Assembly (NCBI GenBank): GCA_025456495.1
Contig: JALOKO010000312.1
Span: forward strand, 1 to 5,321
Length of the DNA stretch: 5,321 bases
Reading direction: 5' to 3'
Origin: Bryobacterales bacterium
GTDB taxonomy: Bacteria > Acidobacteriota > Terriglobia > Bryobacterales > Bryobacteraceae
Part shown: piece by piece, positions 1 to 4,535 of the stretch
Numbering within the stretch: the first letter of the stretch is position 1
How the letters are laid out: every line of letters begins with the position of its first letter
Notes under the pieces: model-generated
The model's database searches: none
The model's input: the letters and a program-made list of their open reading frames with translations, nothing else
What the model was told of the DNA's origin: nothing
Position numbers and translations under genes: made by a program

Positions 1-47
1 CTGGTTCCCGAAAGGGAGTGGAGGTTCAAGTCCTCTCATCCGTACCA
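1..47 (+). tRNA. tRNA, 3' part only, probably tRNA-Leu
   Basis: The window opens inside a tRNA gene. The T loop TTCAAGT (25-31) is flanked by a five-pair stem (20-24 with 32-36, one G-U pair). It is followed by the seven-base acceptor strand (37-43), the discriminator A (44) and an encoded CCA (45-47). Before the T arm is a long variable arm with stem TCCC/GGGA around a GAAA loop (about 6-17). Only Leu, Ser and bacterial Tyr tRNAs have such an arm. The arm pattern ending in GT before the T stem, together with A at the discriminator, fits Leu best, because Ser normally has G there. The anticodon is outside the window, so the identity is inferred. The inferred 5' acceptor strand would start ACGGATG, which is unusual for a Leu tRNA. 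A second CCA (48-50) directly follows the mature end. Confidence 0.85.
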
Positions 48-88
48 CCAGTTGCATGCCAGGTGGAGTCGAACGGCCAGGGCGCGGG

Positions 89-108
89 ACGGCGGTGGGT
101 GGCGCCGT
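89..108. terminator. GC-rich hairpin between tRNA and Hpt gene
   Basis: ACGGCG (89-94) and CGCCGT (103-108) form a perfect six-pair stem with an eight-base loop. It sits between the end of the tRNA and the end of the convergent Hpt gene, where a terminator would be useful to both. No T-rich run follows on either strand, so this is not a classical intrinsic terminator, and the call rests on position and pairing only. An alternative, weaker stem is GGCGC (101-105) with GCGCC (119-123). Confidence 0.25.
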
Positions 109-128
109 ACCCTCTCATGCGCCGGGCT

Positions 129-557
129 TTAGCGGGGTGTCTCCTGCTCACTCTGCAATGCGGCTAGCTCGTCGCGAAGCGCTTCCAACTCCTGCTTCAC
201 TGCATGCGATGCCATGTCCGGATGACTGAGGTCGCGCAGACGGGCGTGCTGTTCAATCTCCTGGCAGAGTTCCCGTAATCGCTCTGCACCAATGCTCCCC
301 GCGCTGCCCTTCAACCGATGCGATCGCCGTTCCACTTCTTCCCAATCCGCGGTCTGCAAGGCCTGCTGCAGCGCCAGCAACTGCATGGGTGAATCGGCCA
401 GAAAGATCGTTACCAGTTCCTGCACCAAATCCTGCGAGTCGTCCGAGTACTGACGCAGCTCGTCCAACACCCTGCGGTCTAACACCGTTCTACCGGCCGG
501 ATTCCTTGCGTTGCTGTTGGCGCCTGGGTGGGCATCGGGCAAATGCGGATTCGTCAT
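129..557 (-). CDS. Stand-alone Hpt (histidine phosphotransfer) domain protein
   Basis: A 142-residue cytoplasmic protein that is almost wholly one Hpt domain. Such proteins form a four-helix bundle and pass a phosphoryl group between response-regulator receiver domains in multistep phosphorelays. The signature is at residues 79-91 (SHRLKGSAGSIGA), with the predicted phospho-accepting histidine at H80. The preceding helix (residues 42-75) and the following helices (91-136) have the expected amphipathic pattern. Residues 1-24 are a Pro/Asn/Ala-rich tail with no recognisable domain. The start at 557 is chosen because GGGAG (566-570) lies eight bases upstream. The frame stays open further upstream to 701, but the extra residues are Arg/Pro-rich and unlike Hpt proteins. 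No histidine kinase or receiver domain is encoded in the window, so the partner is unknown. The gene lies 194 bp downstream of the 534-residue gene on the same strand; the gap argues against tight coupling. The fold assignment is confident; the pathway is not known. Confidence 0.88.
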   Translation of the reverse strand: MTNPHLPDAHPGANSNARNPAGRTVLDRRVLDELRQYSDDSQDLVQELVTIFLADSPMQLLALQQALQTADWEEVERRSHRLKGSAGSIGAERLRELCQEIEQHARLRDLSHPDMASHAVKQELEALRDELAALQSEQETPR

Positions 558-565
558 GCAAAAAA

Positions 566-570
566 CTCCC
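566..570 (-). promoter_or_regulatory. Ribosome binding site of the Hpt gene
   Basis: GGGAG on the minus strand with an eight-base, T-rich spacer to the ATG at 557. It decides the start of the Hpt gene against the upstream in-frame ATGs at 650 and 701. The 650 candidate has AGGAG only one base from the ATG, too close to work normally. Confidence 0.6.
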
Positions 571-710
571 GTCACAGGCCCGGTTGGCGTGCGGGCGAGG
601 ATAGGGGCGCGACGGCCACTACCCGGCAGGCGATGCGCTTGCGCCGACATGCTCCTGGGGAGGTGCCCCTGGTTCCACGCCTGACGCCGTTGGCTTGTCA
701 CCTTTCGTAC

Positions 711-732
711 TACAGATCTTGCTTTACAGATC
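711..732. repeat. Direct repeat TACAGATC, two copies
   Basis: TACAGATC occurs at 711-718 and again at 725-732, 14 bases apart start to start. The pair lies in the gap between the end of the 534-residue gene and the Hpt gene, well upstream of the Hpt start. It may be a binding site for a regulator of the Hpt gene or simply chance. No clear -35/-10 pair was found next to it on the minus strand. Confidence 0.3.
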
Positions 733-751
733 GGCCGAGACGATAGCCGCT

Positions 752-2356
752 TTAGAAGGAATTTTCCAGATTCCGCGCCTGACGCATCGTGGATGAGAAC
801 CCGCGTAGCGTCTCCATCTGCTGTCTCACCAGGCTCTCCATCTGCTCAGCCAACTTGATGACGGCTGCCGCGTTGTTGGCGATGGTGGTGGTTTTGGTCT
901 TCATCTCCTGGAAGGTGTCCAGCTTCTGCTCCAACGCATGAACCACCTTGTCGAGGTCGTCCGCGCTCACGTCGCGCGCGGAGTCGGTCCGCGCCAAGCG
1001 CACCAGCAGCGCCCGTGCGATGCTATAGGCGGCCTCCAGCCGAATATCGGTGGCGGGGTCCTCCGGATCCCACAGCACAATCACGTCCATGCCAAACCGT
1101 TGCAGGGGGCGCACATTGTCCGGCGCCCGCGATGGTTCCCAGACGAACACGCCTGCCTGGCATCCGCGATTGCGCCGCGCCTCGGCCAGTTCTTCGCGCG
1201 CCTTGGCCACGCTGTACTTTCCGTCGCTCTTGGCTTCCCAGGCGATGCCTGCTTCCGGGGCGCCGCTATCGTCGGTCAATCGCGTCACGTAGTCCCCGGT
1301 TTTGTTCCGCGAAAAGGAGCCGCTGGTCAGGTGTACGTCCTCAAACAGATCGCCGTACGCGGCGGCCATCGGCTCCAGCACCTGGCCCAGTGCCTCCTCA
1401 TAGGTGAGGCCCTGCAGAGTGGAGCGCGCCATCACCGCCCGCCGTGTTTCCAGGCTCTGCAGGGTACTGCGCACCTCGCTTTGGAATTCCTCGGCGCGCT
1501 GCCGCAGTGCTTCCATCCGCTGTTCCAACTGCCGGTTCAACACCGATAGCGGCGATTGCGGATCGTCCAGCGTCAATCGCTGGCTGATGCTCTGCTGGGC
1601 CCCCTCGATGGCCCGCGTCATGCGCGAGAGCGCGGAATCCGGCTTGTCCAGCGAAAACTCTCCGCGCATCTGCTGGTTCTCGTCGCGCAAGGTGTCGGCC
1701 AGCCGCTTCAGCGCGGAGTTCGGCTCATCCAGTGAAAACTGCGCCAGCAATTGTTTGCGCTGTCCTTCCAGTGCCTCCGTCAACACACCCTGCACCTGAG
1801 CCCGTAACCCTCCCGCCTCCTCCGGAGACAGCATCCGGAAGAGCTTCGATTGGTCACCCACGTGCGAAGTAAGGGTGCGCGCCAAGGCGGAACTGTCCCC
1901 ATCCAACTGGGCCTTCAACAGCGAGTCCAACTCGCCGCCCGGCCTGGTAAGCGCCCCCAAGCGTGCCTCCAGCTTGCCCTTCGACGGGTCAAGGTACTCA
2001 CCAAGGACCTGCCCCAGTGAGGTGGTGAGCTGCGACTGCCGTTCTTCCAGCAATCGGCGCAATCCATCCACCAGGTTGCGGCTTTCGCGCTGAATGGCAT
2101 CCAGGTCAAGGCTGCCGGCGGCCATGCGCAGGCTCAGCACGCCAATGCGCAGGGCCAGCCGCAAAAACTCGTCGCGCTGTGGGCCTTCGGGGTAGCGACG
2201 CAGTTCGGCCAGCACCTCGGGGTCTCTGACCTCAATGCGCACCTGGGTGGGCTCAGCCGCGAACATGGACGCGGTCGCCAACGGCGTGCCCCGCTGGGGG
2301 TCGTACCGTTGGGGGTCCTGTCGATGCGGGTCCGGCCGTTGCGCCTCGGTTGCCAT
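752..2356 (-). CDS. Coiled-coil repeat protein with PD-(D/E)XK nuclease-like domain (RmuC/DUF2130-like)
   Basis: A 534-residue, probably cytoplasmic protein with no signal peptide or membrane segment. Residues 1-25 are low complexity with repeated RxDPQ-type pentads. Residues 40-115 look helical. Residues 120-305 are mostly coiled coil and include three 27-residue repeats starting at F207, F234 and L261 (pattern hSLDxPxSxLxxL). Residues 317-430 are mixed alpha/beta: GDYV (354-357) followed by IAWEAKSD (371-378) gives a D-then-ExK arrangement, D355 with E374 and K376, as in PD-(D/E)XK nucleases. The next stretch (AGVFVWEP, MDVIVLWD) resembles the core strands of such folds, and the segment recalls DUF2130/RmuC-type proteins. 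Residues 462-520 form a C-terminal coiled coil. An in-frame TAG (2384-2386) nine codons upstream limits the start, and GGGAG (2361-2365) supports the ATG at 2356. The gene is divergent from the sheath-like gene, 145 bp start to start. Nuclease activity is inferred; the protein could instead be structural, with a degenerate nuclease fold. Confidence 0.75.
   Translation of the reverse strand: MATEAQRPDPHRQDPQRYDPQRGTPLATASMFAAEPTQVRIEVRDPEVLAELRRYPEGPQRDEFLRLALRIGVLSLRMAAGSLDLDAIQRESRNLVDGLRRLLEERQSQLTTSLGQVLGEYLDPSKGKLEARLGALTRPGGELDSLLKAQLDGDSSALARTLTSHVGDQSKLFRMLSPEEAGGLRAQVQGVLTEALEGQRKQLLAQFSLDEPNSALKRLADTLRDENQQMRGEFSLDKPDSALSRMTRAIEGAQQSISQRLTLDDPQSPLSVLNRQLEQRMEALRQRAEEFQSEVRSTLQSLETRRAVMARSTLQGLTYEEALGQVLEPMAAAYGDLFEDVHLTSGSFSRNKTGDYVTRLTDDSGAPEAGIAWEAKSDGKYSVAKAREELAEARRNRGCQAGVFVWEPSRAPDNVRPLQRFGMDVIVLWDPEDPATDIRLEAAYSIARALLVRLARTDSARDVSADDLDKVVHALEQKLDTFQEMKTKTTTIANNAAAVIKLAEQMESLVRQQMETLRGFSSTMRQARNLENSF
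1496..1738 (-). repeat. Three 81-bp coding repeats (27 residues each)
   Basis: Residues 207-233, 234-260 and 261-287 of the 534-residue protein are consecutive copies with the pattern hSLDxPxSxLxxL followed by a Gln/Glu/Arg-rich helix. The first two copies (FSLDEPNSAL and FSLDKPDSAL) are also alike at the DNA level. The third (LTLDDPQSPL) is more diverged. Fainter relatives occur earlier, at residues 121 (YLDPSKGKL) and 151 (LDGDSSALAR). A 27-28-residue period matches four heptads, so the repeats probably build a regular coiled coil. Confidence 0.75.
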
Positions 2357-2360
2357 GGTG

Positions 2361-2365
2361 CTCCC
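2361..2365 (-). promoter_or_regulatory. Ribosome binding site of the 534-residue gene
   Basis: GGGAG on the minus strand, four bases before the ATG at 2356. The spacing is short, but this is the only purine-rich match, and an in-frame stop at 2384-2386 leaves little room for another start. Confidence 0.45.
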
Positions 2366-2428
2366 AGTTTCGCAGATTCGACGCTAAGGGATATGAAGCC
2401 TTTCGGCGCTTGCCGTCTGCTTCTCGCA

Positions 2429-2434
2429 TACAAT
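2429..2434 (+). promoter_or_regulatory. Possible -10 element for the sheath-like gene
   Basis: TACAAT matches five of six bases of the sigma70 -10 consensus and lies 68 bases upstream of the ATG at 2502. The only -35-like hexamer nearby (TTGCCG, 2410-2415) is 13 bases away, too close for normal spacing. The promoter would therefore need an activator or a different sigma factor, or the match is by chance. Confidence 0.3.
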
Positions 2435-2445
2435 AGTCGCGTCGT

Positions 2446-2477
2446 CCCCAGCGCCATCCACAGGGCAGTGGCCGGGG
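2446..2477 (+). other. Leader hairpin ahead of the sheath-like gene
   Basis: CCCC (2446-2449) can pair with GGGG (2474-2477), and inside it GCCA (2453-2456) with TGGC (2469-2472). This leaves a 12-base loop and a small asymmetric internal loop. It ends ten bases before the Shine-Dalgarno sequence, so in the mRNA leader it could affect ribosome access or stability. Only the pairing is seen; function is inferred. Confidence 0.35.
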
Positions 2478-2486
2478 ATGTTCTTC

Positions 2487-2492
2487 AGGAGG
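2487..2492 (+). promoter_or_regulatory. Ribosome binding site deciding the sheath-like gene start
   Basis: A perfect AGGAGG nine bases before the ATG at 2502. It favours this start over the in-frame ATG at 2478, which lies upstream of the site and would add eight residues before it. Confidence 0.85.
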
Positions 2493-2501
2493 ATTCCCCC
2501 C

Positions 2502-4046
2502 ATGACCATTCGTGAGAACCGCGCCGAGATGCACTTTGAGGTGGAGCCAGGCAGCCGCGCCGCGCAAGTGATTGACGATTCCCGCGTCTTCCGCATCCTC
2601 CTGCTGGGGGATTTTTCCGGCAAAGAAGGGGACGCCCGCGGACCTCTCCACCAGCGCCGCCCCGTGGAGGTAGACCGCGACACCTTCGACGATGTGTTGG
2701 CTGCCATGCGTCCCACGGTGATGGTGGGCCTGGATGGCGAGGAGCCGTTCCCACTGAAGGTGGCTGACCTGGATGACTTCCGCCCGGAGGCCATCTTTCA
2801 CAAGAATCCCCTGTTCCTGGAAATGCGACGGCTGCGGGATCAACTGGAGGACCCGGACCGCTGGCGGGCCGCCGCGCGCGATCTGGGTTCGGGTGCCGAT
2901 GTCGCGCCCGCATCCCCCGCAACCCCGCCGCCGGCAACCCCCGCCAAGGTGAGCGCCCGCGATCTGGTTTCCGGCGGCAGCCTGCTGGACGCCATGATGG
3001 AAGACGCGCAGTCAGACCGCCCCGCCCCTGCCCTTGCCCCCTCCAAGGACCCCGTGCTGGAAATCGCCCGCCGCGCCGTACTGCCCTATCTGGTCAGCGC
3101 GCCCTCGGCCCAGCAGCAGGAGTTGCTGGCGCGGATGGATGAAGCCATCAGCGCCCAGATGCGCAGGGTGCTGCATCACCCGGTGGTGCGCCGCGTGGAG
3201 TCCGCCTGGCGCGGCCTCTTCCGCCTGATTCGCGCCCTGGATACAGGAGCTCACCTGAAGGTGTCCATTCTGGACCTGTCACGCGAAGAGCTGCAGTTGG
3301 ATCTGTTCGGCCACGACGACCCCGCCCACAGTTTGTTGGCCCGCGTGCTGATCGCTGACCCCGGTAAGCGCGCCGATGGACAGGGCTACAGCGTAGTCGC
3401 GGGCGCCTACCGCTTTGGCGCTGATGCCGACGACCTGCGCGCGCTGAACCGCCTGATGAAGTTTGCCAAATCCGCCGGCGCGCCCTTCCTCGCGGATGCC
3501 ACCCCCTCGTTGGTTGGCGCCCCTGCCTTTGAGGGCGTGCTGAACCCCCGCGCATGGACACCCGCCTCCGAAGTGGCCGGCGGCTACTGGCCGCTGGTGC
3601 GCAAGCAGGCCGACGCCGCGTGGCTGGGGTTGGTGGCCCCTCGTGTGCTCAGCAGGCTTCCCTACGGAAGGAAGTCCGATCCCTGCGACGCCTTTCCCTT
3701 CGAAGAGATCGCCGGCCAGCCATCCCCCGATGACTACTTGTGGGGGAGCGGCGCCGTTTGCATGGCCATGCTGCTGGGCCAGGCCTACGCCGAATTCGGG
3801 TGGGACTTCAAGCCCGGTGCCGTCGCTGAGCTCACCGGCCTGCCCTTGCACACGTACTCCAGCCACGAGGGAACCGTGTCCACCTCCGTGGCCGAGGCCT
3901 GGTTCACTGAGGAGGCCATGGAGGCGCTCAGCTCGCGCGGCTTCATCACCCTTGTTCCGTACAAGAATCAGGACCGCCTCCGCGTGTTCCAGATGAACTC
4001 GATTGCTGACCCCTACCGCCTCATCCAAGGCCCCTGGAGCGTGTAA
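2502..4046 (+). CDS. TssB-TssC fusion-like type VI contractile sheath protein
   Basis: A 514-residue cytoplasmic protein. Residues 1-120 resemble TssB/VipA: the early strand FRILLLGDFSG (30-40), the RPVEVDRDTFDDVL segment (53-66) and LKVADLDDFRPEAIF (85-99). Residues 130-183 are a Pro/Ala-rich linker. Residues 184-491 follow the TssC/VipB order: a helix up to HHPVVRRVESAWRGLFRLI (225-243), LKVSILDLSREEL (252-264), APRVLSRLPYG (379-389), YLWGSGA (412-418) and GFITLVPYKNQD (480-491). TssB and TssC normally are separate proteins (about 170 and 490 residues) that co-assemble into the contractile sheath of type VI secretion systems. Here both lie in one chain, and the protein ends 23 residues after the GFI motif, so most of the usual TssC C-terminal region (roughly 80 residues) is absent. 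No other type VI gene is in the window. The fold relationship is well supported; whether it forms a contractile sheath is not known. Confidence 0.85.
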   Translation: MTIRENRAEMHFEVEPGSRAAQVIDDSRVFRILLLGDFSGKEGDARGPLHQRRPVEVDRDTFDDVLAAMRPTVMVGLDGEEPFPLKVADLDDFRPEAIFHKNPLFLEMRRLRDQLEDPDRWRAAARDLGSGADVAPASPATPPPATPAKVSARDLVSGGSLLDAMMEDAQSDRPAPALAPSKDPVLEIARRAVLPYLVSAPSAQQQELLARMDEAISAQMRRVLHHPVVRRVESAWRGLFRLIRALDTGAHLKVSILDLSREELQLDLFGHDDPAHSLLARVLIADPGKRADGQGYSVVAGAYRFGADADDLRALNRLMKFAKSAGAPFLADATPSLVGAPAFEGVLNPRAWTPASEVAGGYWPLVRKQADAAWLGLVAPRVLSRLPYGRKSDPCDAFPFEEIAGQPSPDDYLWGSGAVCMAMLLGQAYAEFGWDFKPGAVAELTGLPLHTYSSHEGTVSTSVAEAWFTEEAMEALSSRGFITLVPYKNQDRLRVFQMNSIADPYRLIQGPWSV

Positions 4047-4072
4047 CGGCTCCGCTTGCCGCCATCCAGACG

Positions 4073-4120
4073 CCCGCCTCAGGCTACACCCCCGCCTCAG
4101 GCTACACGCCCGCCTCACGG
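4073..4120. repeat. 18-bp tandem repeat, about 2.6 copies
   Basis: The unit CCCGCCTCAGGCTACACC starts at 4073, recurs at 4091 with one change at its last base, and recurs partially at 4109 (CCCGCCTCACGG). It begins 27 bases after the stop codon of the sheath-like gene and is not in a supported coding region. It runs directly into a second, different tandem repeat. Confidence 0.75.
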
Positions 4121-4186
4121 CGCTGCCTCACAGCGCTGCCCTCACAGCGCTTGCCCTACAGCGCTGCCAAACAGCGCTGCCAAACG
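4120..4186. repeat. 13-14-bp degenerate tandem repeat, five copies
   Basis: Units start at 4120, 4133, 4147, 4161 and 4174. Each opens with GCGCTGCC or the variant GCGCTTGCC, followed by a short A/C-rich tail such as TCACA, CTCACA or AAACA. From the second copy on, each junction contains the palindrome AGCGCT. The spacing is too short and the copies too uneven for CRISPR repeats. The tract could be a product of slippage, or a set of small binding or hairpin sites downstream of the sheath-like gene. Confidence 0.75.
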
Positions 4187-4194
4187 GTGCTGTT
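4170..4194 (+). terminator. Strong hairpin, possible terminator of the sheath-like gene
   Basis: AACAGCGCTG (4170-4179) can pair with CGGTGCTGTT (4185-4194) over ten positions, including two G-U pairs, around the five-base loop CCAAA. It lies about 125 bases after the stop codon of the sheath-like gene and uses the last copies of the tandem repeat as one arm. The bases that follow are GC-rich, not T-rich, so intrinsic termination is uncertain. Confidence 0.35.
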
Positions 4195-4350
4195 CCGCGC
4201 GCGTGGCCAATGACGTCTGCCCTACCTGGGGCGCGCCCAAACGCTGGCCCTCCACTCACCTCTTCTCACTCGCTTCCGCAACCGTCCTGCAGCGCCCGAA
4301 ACCAACGCAAAGTCGGCGTTGACGGCGATGGTGGCGTCCTCCGCGCCTTC
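4195..4350. other. Intergenic stretch with little recognisable content
   Basis: No supportable gene was found here on either strand. The only structure seen is a six-pair hairpin, CAACGC (4303-4308) with GCGTTG (4316-4321) and a seven-base loop, which lies about 35 bases upstream of the promoter candidate for the receptor gene. Confidence 0.4.
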
Positions 4351-4355
4351 TGGAA

Positions 4356-4384
4356 TTGACAACCATTTGCAATCTCGCTAACCT
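4356..4384 (+). promoter_or_regulatory. Sigma70-like promoter candidate for the TonB-dependent receptor
   Basis: A consensus -35 box TTGACA (4356-4361) is followed, with 17-base spacing, by TAACCT (4379-4384), which keeps the T, A and final T of the -10 box. An overlapping second candidate is TTGCAA (4367-4372) with TATGGT (4389-4394) at 16-base spacing. Either would give the receptor gene a leader of roughly 80 to 180 bases, depending on the true start codon. Confidence 0.45.
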
Positions 4385-4407
4385 TTCCTATGGTGGAACT
4401 AGACCTG

Positions 4408-4420
4408 AAGTGGTCCACTT
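4408..4420. promoter_or_regulatory. 13-bp perfect palindrome, operator-like
   Basis: AAGTGG-T-CCACTT is a perfect inverted repeat with a single central base. It lies 14 to 24 bases downstream of the -10 candidates, where a bound dimeric repressor would block transcription start or early elongation. No regulator gene is in the window, so the binding protein is unknown. In RNA it could also fold as a small five-pair hairpin. Confidence 0.45.
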
Positions 4421-4535
4421 TCGCGGCCGATTTGCCTACGCAGACCGATAAGGACGATTTCCAGCACGCGACATGAGAGTTCCAGGGAGTTCGAAACGGA
4501 TCAAGATGATGACGGAATGGCTGACGACAACGAAA

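Noticed and set aside
1..50. tRNA 3' end as an attachment site of a genomic island
   Set aside because: No second copy of the tRNA 3' end and no integrase gene were found in the window.
558..701. N-terminal extension of the Hpt gene to ATGs at 650 or 701
   Set aside because: The extra residues are Arg/Pro-rich with no family likeness, the 650 start has its AGGAG one base away, and the 557 start has well-spaced GGGAG.
938..1549. Plus-strand open frame of 203 residues
   Set aside because: It lies entirely inside the well-supported minus-strand 534-residue gene, and its Cys/His/Pro-rich product shows no domain.
3279..4118. Minus-strand open frame of 279 residues
   Set aside because: It is antisense to the sheath-like gene, whose motifs are clear, and its Gly-rich translation is typical of a GC-rich shadow frame.
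4120..4186. CRISPR-like array
   Set aside because: Units are 13-14 bp with no spacers, and no cas gene is present.
4056..4359. Small plus-strand frames across the tandem repeats
   Set aside because: The translation is Pro/Ala/Arg low complexity driven by the repeats, with no ribosome site and no domain.
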